Made by a program: the position numbers and the translations under genes. A stretch of 64,000 nucleotides of DNA from SIG307 sp045596385 (GTDB lineage Bacteria > Bacillota > Clostridia > Lachnospirales > Lachnospiraceae): NCBI GenBank assembly GCA_045596385.1, contig JAZOCC010000027.1:76111-140110 (forward strand). Direction: 5' to 3'. The notes beneath the pieces were generated by a model that worked only from the letters and a program-made list of their open reading frames with translations, did no database searches and had not been told where the DNA came from. Shown in pieces: positions 57,422 through 64,000 of this stretch (position 1 is the first letter of the stretch; the number at the start of each line of letters is the position of its first letter).

Positions 57422-58279
57422 TTATTCAAACTCTTCCATCCGTTCCTTGAAAAACTGATAATACAACTGCACATTCTTAAGCTGTGTCCACTTCTTGGGC
57501 CGCACAGGCATCGTATCCAAATCGTAAATCTTAGCCCCTTTCATTCCCAGCAAAAACGGAGAATGGGTGGATATAATAAACTGGCAATTCAAATACTTTG
57601 CCGCCTCTTCGATAAACTTCACCAGCTCCGACTGCCGCTCCGGAGACAGGCTGTTTTCCGGCTCATCCAGCAAATAGAGCGCACTCTCCTCCACCTTCTC
57701 CTGAAAGTAGCGGAAGGCGTTTTCCCCGTTGGAATGCTCCCTGATATTGTCCATAAGCTTCGCTCTGACATACTTGGACTGGGTTTTCCGGCGTGCCAGA
57801 TTCACTTGCTTTAACCGCTCGAAATCCTCCATGGTACGATAGTGAAAATCCGAATATTTGGCATCCAGATACTCCTGATACAATTCCTCACGCTTCGTAT
57901 CGATACCCTCATTCAAGGTCCGTACCCCTAACATATAGTCAAACACATCGTCACTGGTAATAATCCGGCTGTGCTCCGTCAAATCCCGGGAAAGGGCCGC
58001 ATCACACAATTCGATATAATCCGGAAAGAAATTGGACCGGTTGTACATGGACTCCCGTTTTAGCTCCAGCTTCTCCGCTATGACATTTAAAATCGTGGTC
58101 TTTCCGGAACCGTTGCCGCCGTACAGTATGGTAACATCCTCAAAATTCAGTATCGATATTTCCTTTTTAACAACTGTCCCAAAGGGATAAAAGGAATCAT
58201 AGCAGGTCCGCTTTACACTCATAAAAAAGCTCTGCTCTTCCTCTCCGTCAGGGAAAGAAAAGGAACTGAGATAAATCAT
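57422..58279 (-). CDS. AAA-family ATPase with ABC-type ATP site
   Basis: The start at 58279 (MIYLSSFSFPDGEEEQ) has AAAGGAGG six bases upstream. The protein (285 residues) has Walker A YGGNGSGKTTILN, a helical insert, and the Walker B ALYLLDEPENSLSPERQ followed by FIISTHSPFLLG. This is the overcoming-lysogenization-defect/SMC-like AAA group which includes nuclease-associated ATPases. No nuclease is adjacent, so its job is unknown. It sits between dtd and a small protein. Confidence 0.85.
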   Translation of the reverse strand: MIYLSSFSFPDGEEEQSFFMSVKRTCYDSFYPFGTVVKKEISILNFEDVTILYGGNGSGKTTILNVIAEKLELKRESMYNRSNFFPDYIELCDAALSRDLTEHSRIITSDDVFDYMLGVRTLNEGIDTKREELYQEYLDAKYSDFHYRTMEDFERLKQVNLARRKTQSKYVRAKLMDNIREHSNGENAFRYFQEKVEESALYLLDEPENSLSPERQSELVKFIEEAAKYLNCQFIISTHSPFLLGMKGAKIYDLDTMPVRPKKWTQLKNVQLYYQFFKERMEEFE

Positions 58280-58329
58280 AGGGGACCTCCTTTCATCGTT
58301 CTCCTTCCCCTTCCAAAGCAACCGGCACT

Positions 58330-58770
58330 CTACAAATTATCCAGCACAATGGTAAACGGTCCGTCGTTTAACAACTCCACCTTCATGTCCGCTCCGAACT
58401 CACCGGTCTGCACCGGGTATCCTTCCTTCTTACAACTCTCGATAATATACTCGTAAAGCTCCGTAGCCAAAGCCGGTGCTCCCGCATTGATAAAGGACGG
58501 GCGGTTTCCCTTGCGACAATCCGCGTACAGGGTAAACTGGGAAATCAATAAGAGCTCACCGTTTACATCCTTTAAGGAAAGATTGGTCTTTCCGTCCGCA
58601 TCCTCAAAAATCCGCAGACCCAGAAGCTTTTTCACATACTTATCCGCTACTTCCTTCGTATCCTCGGCACCTACACCGATTAGAACCAGCAATCCCTTTC
58701 CGATGGAACCGATACAGGTCCCATCCACAGTTACGCTTGCTTTTGTCACTCTCTGAATTACAAACTTCAT
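58330..58770 (-). CDS. dtd: D-aminoacyl-tRNA deacylase
   Basis: The 146-residue enzyme removes D-amino acids from tRNA. It contains SQFTLYADCRKGNRPSF (the SQFT motif), the GP-type loop LLNDGPFTIVLDN and the N-terminal MKFVIQRVTKASVTVDG. It is 50 bases upstream of the AAA gene on the same strand. Confidence 0.96.
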   Translation of the reverse strand: MKFVIQRVTKASVTVDGTCIGSIGKGLLVLIGVGAEDTKEVADKYVKKLLGLRIFEDADGKTNLSLKDVNGELLLISQFTLYADCRKGNRPSFINAGAPALATELYEYIIESCKKEGYPVQTGEFGADMKVELLNDGPFTIVLDNL

Positions 58771-58980
58771 TTTAACTATCCTTTCAATCTACAACCACAG
58801 AAGCGCTATTTGTAAATATTTGTAAAATTCCTTGTTCTACACTTGTAGATTCTTTCTTTTGTTTTCTAACAAACTATCGTCCGGTAAAGAATTCCCCTAC
58901 CGTTCCAAACCTTCTTAAAACACCTACTATTTTATCATACCATATTTTTGAAAGAGTGCAAGAGTGAACAGGAGGGTGCG
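58771..58980. other. Gene-free intergenic region
   Basis: AT-rich spacer between dtd (minus) and the attenuated methyltransferase (plus). I see no coding frame and no strong dyad apart from a minus-strand promoter-like region upstream of dtd. Confidence 0.5.
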
Positions 58981-59009
58981 TTGACTTTTTATGTTTTCTG
59001 CATTATACT
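58981..59009 (+). promoter_or_regulatory. Promoter of the attenuated methyltransferase
   Basis: TTGACT (58981-58986), 17 bases, TATACT (59004-59009). The transcript starts near 59016 and has a leader of about 180 nt. Confidence 0.85.
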
Positions 59010-59044
59010 TATTTTATCAATCGGCTTGTTTGGGAGGAAATGAT

Positions 59045-59080
59045 ATGGTGATCAAACGAATTATCTACTCGGTGCAGTAA
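59045..59080 (+). CDS. 11-residue leader peptide
   Basis: ATG follows GGGAGG by seven bases and the frame MVIKRIIYSVQ ends with TAA at 59080. The end of the frame overlaps both competing hairpin strands, so a ribosome here would change the downstream fold. It is typical of leader peptides in inducible resistance genes. The stalling codon and inducer are unknown. Confidence 0.75.
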   Translation: MVIKRIIYSVQ

Positions 59081-59135
59081 AAATCTGACATCGATTGTAC
59101 CGAGTATTTTAGATGATCAGTGAACTGCACCTTTT
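59066..59135 (+). promoter_or_regulatory. Attenuator with two mutually exclusive hairpins
   Basis: Fold 1 pairs TACTCGGT (59066-59073) with ACCGAGTA (59099-59106). Fold 2 pairs GGTGCAGT (59071-59078) with ACTGCACC (59124-59131), followed by TTTT, a terminator. Both use GGT at 59071-59073 so only one can form. The leader-peptide reading frame ends inside the shared strand, so ribosome position should decide between read-through and termination. Confidence 0.75.
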
Positions 59136-59196
59136 GAATTTGGAAGCAATTATAACAAATGACAGGTTTAAAAGTCAACGAAAAGGAGTAGTTATT

Positions 59197-59958
59197 ATGA
59201 ACGCAAATGAATTAAAAAAGAAATGGCTTGCAGAAGAAGAACTTGCACATATCAAAGGCTGGGACTTTTCCCACATCGAAGGAAAGTTTCATTCCGAAGA
59301 AGACCATATGCCCTGGGATTACAAAACCGTCATTCAGAAGTACTTAAAACCGACGGACAAGATTCTGGATATGGACACCGGCGGCGGAGAGTTTTTATTG
59401 TCTCTGGGACACCCATATCATCTTACCAGTGCCACCGAAGGGTATGCACCGAATGTGACCTTGTGTCGGGAAACCTTTACACCTCTCGGCATTGATTTTC
59501 GGGAAATGGAGGACGAATCCCAAATGCCCTTTAACGATGCTACCTTTGATATCGTGTTGAATCGGCACGGTTCCTATGACCCAAAGGAGATTTACCGCGT
59601 CCTAAAACCGGGCGGACTCTTCATCACCCAACAAGTAGGCGAAGACAATGATTGGGATTTGGTAAAACTGGTCCTCCCGAATCACGAGAAATCCTTTCCG
59701 GGGCACAATATGAATGTGCAAGCGGAACTCTTCACCTCAAACGGATTCACGTCACTGGAACAGGGCGAAACCTATAAACCGATTCGCTTTTTCGACACTT
59801 CTGCCCTTGTGTGGTTTGCAAGAGTCCTTGTATGGGAGTTCGTGGATTTCTCCGTGGATAAATGTTTTGAACGGTTACTGGAAATCGAGAAGCAAATCCG
59901 CGAGAAAGGATTTGTAGAAGGAATGGTACATCGGTTCTATTTTGTGATGCGGAAGTAA
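59197..59958 (+). CDS. SAM-dependent methyltransferase controlled by an attenuator
   Basis: The start at 59197 (MNANELKKKWLAEEELAHIK) has AAAGGAG six to eight bases upstream. The protein (253 residues) has KILDMDTGGGEFLLSLG (motif I), MPFNDATFDIVLNRHGSYD and EIYRVLKPGGLFITQQVGED, a Methyltransf_11 fold. The control by leader peptide and terminator resembles inducible ribosome-methylating resistance genes, but the protein is not of the Erm family by eye. It may modify an antibiotic, rRNA or a small metabolite. Confidence 0.8.
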   Translation: MNANELKKKWLAEEELAHIKGWDFSHIEGKFHSEEDHMPWDYKTVIQKYLKPTDKILDMDTGGGEFLLSLGHPYHLTSATEGYAPNVTLCRETFTPLGIDFREMEDESQMPFNDATFDIVLNRHGSYDPKEIYRVLKPGGLFITQQVGEDNDWDLVKLVLPNHEKSFPGHNMNVQAELFTSNGFTSLEQGETYKPIRFFDTSALVWFARVLVWEFVDFSVDKCFERLLEIEKQIREKGFVEGMVHRFYFVMRK

Positions 59959-59967
59959 TGTCATACA

Positions 59968-60000
59968 GTATCCCTCTGGACGGAAGTTCAGAGGGATTTT
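59968..60000 (+). terminator. Terminator after the methyltransferase
   Basis: ATCCCTCTG and CAGAGGGAT enclose a short loop and are followed by TTTTCTT. Confidence 0.9.
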
Positions 60001-60172
60001 CTTGTCCGTCAAAAGACAGAACCCCGCCGACTTTCAACCTCCGGTTGAAAATTATCATTTGCCCGTTTATTGTTCTCCTCTCCGATTTATGGTATAACTA
60101 AGACATAAGGCAGGCGCCTCCTTGACAACATTGAAGATAATACAAACCAGATCATATATGGAGGACATCACA

Positions 60173-60958
60173 ATGAACATCGGAACAAAAATAAAAGAAC
60201 TTCGCAAACAACGGGGTATCACCCAGGAACAACTGGCTAACAGTATCGGCATTTCCTTTCAGGCGGTCAGCAAGTGGGAAAACAATCTGGCACTGCCGGA
60301 CATTTCCCTTGCACCGATACTGGCAAGCTACTTCGGCGTATCCATGGACGAATTGTTTGACTTTCACTTAACAGAACTGGAGCAGAAAGTAGATGCCATT
60401 TGCAAAGAGGCTTATCAATACCGAGAAAGTAACCCGTCAAAGAGCAGAGCTATTTTAGAAGAAGGGCTCACCCAATACCCGGACAACGACATTCTGCTCA
60501 ACAACCTGCTTTATGTCATAAACTACACCGAGAATCCGGATGAAACCATTGCCATTGCAAGCAAGCTCAGCGAAACCACTCGGGAAAGCGATGTCAAATA
60601 CGATGCCTTACGTTTCCTTGCCTATGCTTACAAGGCAAAAGCCGACATTGAAAGCGCCAAGGCTGCCCTGGAACAGATTCCGGAGATTTACTTTACGAAG
60701 CTTACGGAAATTGCGTATCTTTTGGAGGGCAAGGAAAAGTTTGAAGCTGCCGAAAAGCAGAAGTGGATTTCTTTCGAGAATCTGCTTCAGATGATGCAAA
60801 AGCTGGCGGAATGCTACGAAGCCGAAGGGGATATTGAAAAAGCAATCAAAGAGACCGAAGCCGCTTTACAGCTACTGCCGATATTAAAAAAAGAGCAGTT
60901 TGATATTTATGTGGAGTTCTTTGAGAATCAATTGGCAAGGCTAAAGAAAAAGCTGTAA
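60173..60958 (+). CDS. XRE-family regulator with TPR-like C-terminus
   Basis: The start at 60173 (MNIGTKIKELRKQRG) has GGAGG eight bases upstream. The HTH (ITQEQLANSIG, ISFQAVSKWENNLALPDISL) covers residues 1-60. The rest is helical with TPR-like repeats (YPDNDILLNNLLYVINYTEN, LAECYEAEGDIEKAIKETEA), as in peptide- or stress-responsive regulators. The paralogue at 62.6 kb shares this build. Confidence 0.85.
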   Translation: MNIGTKIKELRKQRGITQEQLANSIGISFQAVSKWENNLALPDISLAPILASYFGVSMDELFDFHLTELEQKVDAICKEAYQYRESNPSKSRAILEEGLTQYPDNDILLNNLLYVINYTENPDETIAIASKLSETTRESDVKYDALRFLAYAYKAKADIESAKAALEQIPEIYFTKLTEIAYLLEGKEKFEAAEKQKWISFENLLQMMQKLAECYEAEGDIEKAIKETEAALQLLPILKKEQFDIYVEFFENQLARLKKKL

Positions 60959-60978
60959 CAAAAAATTTCAAAACAAAA

Positions 60979-61022
60979 ACGGTGAAACAGACTTGCCTGA
61001 CGGCAGAATGCCTCACCGTTTT
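60979..61022 (+). terminator. Terminator after the XRE gene
   Basis: AAAACGGTGA and TCACCGTTTT form a ten-pair stem around a loop of about 24 bases, with a T-run following. Confidence 0.75.
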
Positions 61023-61128
61023 ATACGCTCCTAGGCTCCTTTTTTATTTGCATTTCCTTCTCCCACATGTTATTATAAAAATAATCATAAATATATAAAA
61101 AAAAAACGTAGCAATAGGAGGAAACAAA

Positions 61129-62571
61129 ATGAAACGTATATTTTTCGGACTGGTAAGTTTACTTTTCCTTACTTTTGCAGCATGCGGAGCAAAAGAAATC
61201 CCACAGAACACCGGACCCTACGGCGGTACGGACGGTCTGGACCTTTTTCTGAAAGAAATCCAAACGGAATCTGAATCCTGGACGACCGAAGAAAGAAGGG
61301 AAATTAAGACTTATTTACAACCGGAAACCTTTGAACATGTATTTACAGTGGAGGATATTCAGGAGCTTAAAACAGAGCGGAATTCCGTAGAATCACTTTC
61401 CGCTAAGCAAGCCGCAGAAGACGTTACCCTGGCCTTTCAACTACTGGCCTATGGCTACAGCGGGTATGATTATTTCGGCGGAGATGAAGTATTTCTGCCG
61501 ATTCGTGACGGGATTTTAGACAAACTCTCCTCTATGGAAACCATTGAGACTACCGAACTTCGTAACCTTTTATGGGACAGCCTGTCTCCTGTCATAATTG
61601 ACATGCACTTCGCTATCAATACAAGCCTTTCCGTTCCCTATAGTTCCGAGCATGAGTACGCGCATCATACCTACTATGTACCGGATTTGTACTTTGATGA
61701 CCCAACCGGAATCGATTCCCAATATGTCAAGCACACCATCGGTCCGGAGGGTGCCATCACCTATTGCCTTGCCACCGTTTGCACGACTCCAGATAACTTG
61801 CCCGACAAACTTACCATTGAAGGGAAAGAGTATTCCTTAAACTGGAAAAAAGCGCAGTCCATTTACAGAAATCAGGAAAAAAAAGAGCTCGTCTATTCGC
61901 AAACTACCGTTGCCGCCGAACAGCTTCCGATTCTACGAAACTATATTTTAACAGGCGACCCGGAAAAGCTGGATGCCTTTGCTGCCACCGGTGCTTCGTA
62001 TCTAAAAGAGCCTCAGCTGGTAGTAGACATTCGCGGAAATTTAGGCGGTTCTGACTCTTATGCCTATACATGGTTAAAAAACTATTCCTTTATCACCCCG
62101 GAAAGCAAGCGCATGTTTGCCAACAAACAAAGTAATCTCCACTATGCATTTTTAGAACAGCAGGATACTGACTCTACCGGTAACTGGGAGCTTGCAGGCA
62201 TCATGAACGAAGTTCTTTGGCGAAAAGACAAGTATCTGTTCGTCTTAATCGACAACAATACCGCTTCCTCGGGAGAAACCTTTGCACGCTTACTCTCTTT
62301 GGGGAACCATGCCATATTAGTGGGATGTAACACCATGGGCTGTTCCACCTTTGCAAACAATGCTTCCTATTATCTCCCGAACAGTGGAATCGTGCTCTAT
62401 TTCGGCACCTCTCTTTGTTTTAATGACACTCTGGAAAACACGGAAGGTGTCGGCATCTTCCCTGATTTATGGGTAAATCCGAAGGACAGCCTTGATGCCG
62501 TAGTGCATATGTGTAAATACTACGGACTGATTGAAAACAAGTCCGACTTTAAGGATCGGTTTGTAAAATAA
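61129..62571 (+). CDS. S41-like (C-terminal processing) peptidase lipoprotein
   Basis: The 480-residue protein has a lipoprotein signal with FAACG (lipid Cys19), a long N-terminal domain and, near the C-terminus, the S41 core: LVVDIRGNLGGSDSYAYTWL, FVLIDNNTASSGETFARLLS (catalytic Ser near 381) and CNTMGCSTFANNASYYLPNS. There is no PDZ domain. It is probably a surface peptidase or a non-catalytic relative that recognises peptide ends. AGGAGG lies seven bases before ATG. Confidence 0.8.
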   Translation: MKRIFFGLVSLLFLTFAACGAKEIPQNTGPYGGTDGLDLFLKEIQTESESWTTEERREIKTYLQPETFEHVFTVEDIQELKTERNSVESLSAKQAAEDVTLAFQLLAYGYSGYDYFGGDEVFLPIRDGILDKLSSMETIETTELRNLLWDSLSPVIIDMHFAINTSLSVPYSSEHEYAHHTYYVPDLYFDDPTGIDSQYVKHTIGPEGAITYCLATVCTTPDNLPDKLTIEGKEYSLNWKKAQSIYRNQEKKELVYSQTTVAAEQLPILRNYILTGDPEKLDAFAATGASYLKEPQLVVDIRGNLGGSDSYAYTWLKNYSFITPESKRMFANKQSNLHYAFLEQQDTDSTGNWELAGIMNEVLWRKDKYLFVLIDNNTASSGETFARLLSLGNHAILVGCNTMGCSTFANNASYYLPNSGIVLYFGTSLCFNDTLENTEGVGIFPDLWVNPKDSLDAVVHMCKYYGLIENKSDFKDRFVK

Positions 62572-62591
62572 CGGAATGACAAATCAATCCT

Positions 62592-62638
62592 TGAAAAACC
62601 GTGAGACTCCTCCCCGGAGCCTCACGGTTTCCTTTTTT
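62592..62638. terminator. Bidirectional terminator between convergent genes
   Basis: AACCGTGAG-CTCC and GGAG-CTCACGGTT form a stem around a TCCC-type loop, with T-runs on both strands. It lies between the S41 gene (plus) and the XRE gene (minus). Confidence 0.9.
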
Positions 62639-62640
62639 AC

Positions 62641-63759
62641 CTAATAATCATTTTCCCCGGCATACCCGGCCAACTTATCAATAAGCGCCTTAAACCCGGC
62701 ATCCCCTCTCAAAGAATCATATTCCGGGAGCTCTGTCTTGGCTAGAATCTGTGCCGCTATATTCTCCCTATCCCATAAAGTGGTGCCCTGTGGATAAGAT
62801 TCGTACCCTCTCCATAAAAGAGAAGTATGAACATAGCTTTCACTTCTCATGTACTCAATAAACCCTACCGCATTCGCAATTGCCTGTTCCAAATGGTACA
62901 GACACTTCTCTTTATTTTGGCGCTTTGCGTATTCTCTCGCTTGCATCTCATGAGAATCTGCCAGATGATCCATGTATTCTCCGTAATCTCCCTGCTCAAA
63001 CAGTAAGGAAAACAGTGCAAACTTTTTATCCCGAAGTACCATCCGCTCTTCTTCCGTATACAGCCATTCTCCGGAATCCAACTCATAATTCGCCAACATA
63101 CGTATCACAAAATAGTGGAACAAATTATTATTCAGATTTTGATTTTCCCATACTCTTTCGGCGCCGGTCGTCAACTCCGCAGTAAGAAACTCCCTACTGT
63201 TACAAAGAATCGAAAGCTTCCTTGCATATTCCCATGCCTTCTCGTTCTCTCCCTTCCGGTGATAGTACCGACTCAAATAATCAATGGCGCTATGACGGGC
63301 ATCATCGTTTGCGGAATGTTCCAAAATGTACTCACTGTACCCCCGACATTCCTCTGCAATCCGCGTCTTCTCCTCCTCGGTACAGTCACGGGAACTCACA
63401 TAGACCGTTGACTCGTCAATAAAAAGATCCATCAGAGCCGCATCATTCGGAAAACGCTTCAGCCCTTCCTTCAAAACTACGAGCAATTCTTCACTCCGAC
63501 CGTTTTTCGAAAGCGCCATAACCTCCGCAATGATTTTGTCCCGCTCTGCCGCCTTCCGGGACACGTCAATCCCCAACAGCTCATCCGCCGTCACCTCAAA
63601 GAAATTACAAAGCATCGGCAACTGGGAAATATCCGGTACCGTCCGACCGCACTCCCACTGAGAAACAGCCTTTGACGATACTCCTAACACCTCCGCCAAC
63701 TCCTCCTGGGTCAAATCCTTTGCTCTCCGCAGTGCCTTAATCTTAGAACCAATCGACAT
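62641..63759 (-). CDS. XRE-family regulator with long helical C-terminus
   Basis: The HTH (SIGSKIKALRRAKDLTQEEL, GVSSKAVSQWECGRTVPDIS) covers the first 65 residues. The remaining 300 are helical and TPR-like (EYILEHSANDDARHSAIDYL, KCLYHLEQAIANAVGFIEYM). It is a paralogue of the gene at 60.2 kb with a longer sensor part. It is probably controlled by a peptide or protein partner. The regulated gene may be the one starting at 63989. Confidence 0.85.
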   Translation of the reverse strand: MSIGSKIKALRRAKDLTQEELAEVLGVSSKAVSQWECGRTVPDISQLPMLCNFFEVTADELLGIDVSRKAAERDKIIAEVMALSKNGRSEELLVVLKEGLKRFPNDAALMDLFIDESTVYVSSRDCTEEEKTRIAEECRGYSEYILEHSANDDARHSAIDYLSRYYHRKGENEKAWEYARKLSILCNSREFLTAELTTGAERVWENQNLNNNLFHYFVIRMLANYELDSGEWLYTEEERMVLRDKKFALFSLLFEQGDYGEYMDHLADSHEMQAREYAKRQNKEKCLYHLEQAIANAVGFIEYMRSESYVHTSLLWRGYESYPQGTTLWDRENIAAQILAKTELPEYDSLRGDAGFKALIDKLAGYAGENDY

Positions 63760-63988
63760 ATCTTATGTCCTCCCAAGTAAATTCAAAAGCGCTTTTGTAA
63801 CCTCATTATAACCGCACTACTCAGAAAAGAAAAGGAGTCGTTTTCGTAGAAAAAGTATACGCAAAATGAAAAGTTAAATTCCATTCTTGCCCCCAGATGT
63901 GGAATTTAGTCTTACATAAGTGGAATTAACTCTTTCACACATATGATATGATGGTGTTAATGATTGGACAGCGGAGATAGGAGGCATT
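63760..63988. promoter_or_regulatory. Divergent intergenic region before the right-edge gene
   Basis: A TATGAT box near 63942 on the plus strand precedes the gene at 63989 by about 45 bases. I see a GGAATT motif repeated (near 63901 and 63922) that may be an operator. No -35 match is convincing. Confidence 0.4.
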
Positions 63989-64000
63989 ATGTCAAACTTG
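63989..64000 (+). CDS. Start of a gene cut by the right edge
   Basis: ATG follows GGAGG by four bases and reads MSNL before the window ends. Nothing more can be said. Confidence 0.5.

Overview
The window is a stretch of a Lachnospiraceae-type (Clostridia, Firmicutes) chromosome. The evidence is the S10-spc-alpha ribosomal cluster order followed by ECF genes, truA and rplM-rpsI, strong AAGGAGG ribosome binding sites, sigma-A promoters of the TTGNNN-17-TATAAT type, zinc-type adenylate kinase and S14, and long clostridial versions of L17 and L22. There is no rRNA, tRNA, CRISPR array or complete insertion sequence. The first 1.4 kb holds a partial lipoprotein, decayed sequence and a coiled-coil protein of unknown function.

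Layout. Minus strand, right to left: the S10-spc operon runs from a perfect promoter at 37.2 kb, through a 273-nt leader with attenuator-like hairpins, to infA and a terminator at 24.2 kb. The alpha operon (rpmJ-rpsM-rpsK-rpsD-rpoA-rplQ) normally follows directly. Here it is separated by about 13 kb of unrelated genes (11.35-24.18 kb) and restarts from its own perfect promoter. After rplQ come ecfA1-ecfA2-ecfT, a small-molecule kinase, truA, and rplM-rpsI with its own promoter. The 13-kb island carries a PadR/DUF1700/truncated DUF4097 cassette, a methyltransferase beside a condensation-type acyltransferase, cysK, membrane proteins, two GNAT acetyltransferases, an S51 peptidase, a PHP phosphatase, an XRE regulator and a type I toxin-antitoxin locus. 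From 37.7 to 64 kb the genes are accessory or housekeeping: two MATE pumps, a heterodimeric ABC exporter with XRE regulator, PadR/DUF2812, GNAT, citrate synthase with a TPM/zinc-ribbon pair, an RNA methyltransferase, RidA/GIY-YIG, a serine hydrolase, an AAA ATPase, dtd, a methyltransferase behind an attenuator, two XRE/TPR regulators and an S41-like lipoprotein.

The most unusual content is non-coding. Three diverged copies (7.4, 23.8 and 37.4 kb) of one palindromic element sit at ribosomal-operon boundaries. Each has long imperfect inverted arms (about 65 to 110 nt, sharing a conserved inner block) around a centre of roughly 80 to 105 nt that holds two hairpins with GGA in the loop. In the two best copies the hairpins have the same stem lengths and spacing, and their loops (AUGGAG, AAGGAU closed by C-G) fit the CsrA-binding consensus ACANGGANGU. 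This suggests a family of CsrA-titrating RNAs, or a mobile hairpin element carrying such sites. A second, unrelated large palindrome (11.39-11.69 kb) and a duplicated terminator cassette lie at the island boundary. Other regulatory finds are a leader-peptide attenuator before a methyltransferase (59.0 kb), a type I toxin-antitoxin locus with 5'-3' fold-back (20.7-21.0 kb), a structured 5' UTR that may be a riboswitch (52.45 kb), PadR operators, and unusually long structured gaps between ribosomal genes (rpmJ-rpsM, rplV-rpsS, rpsJ-rplC).
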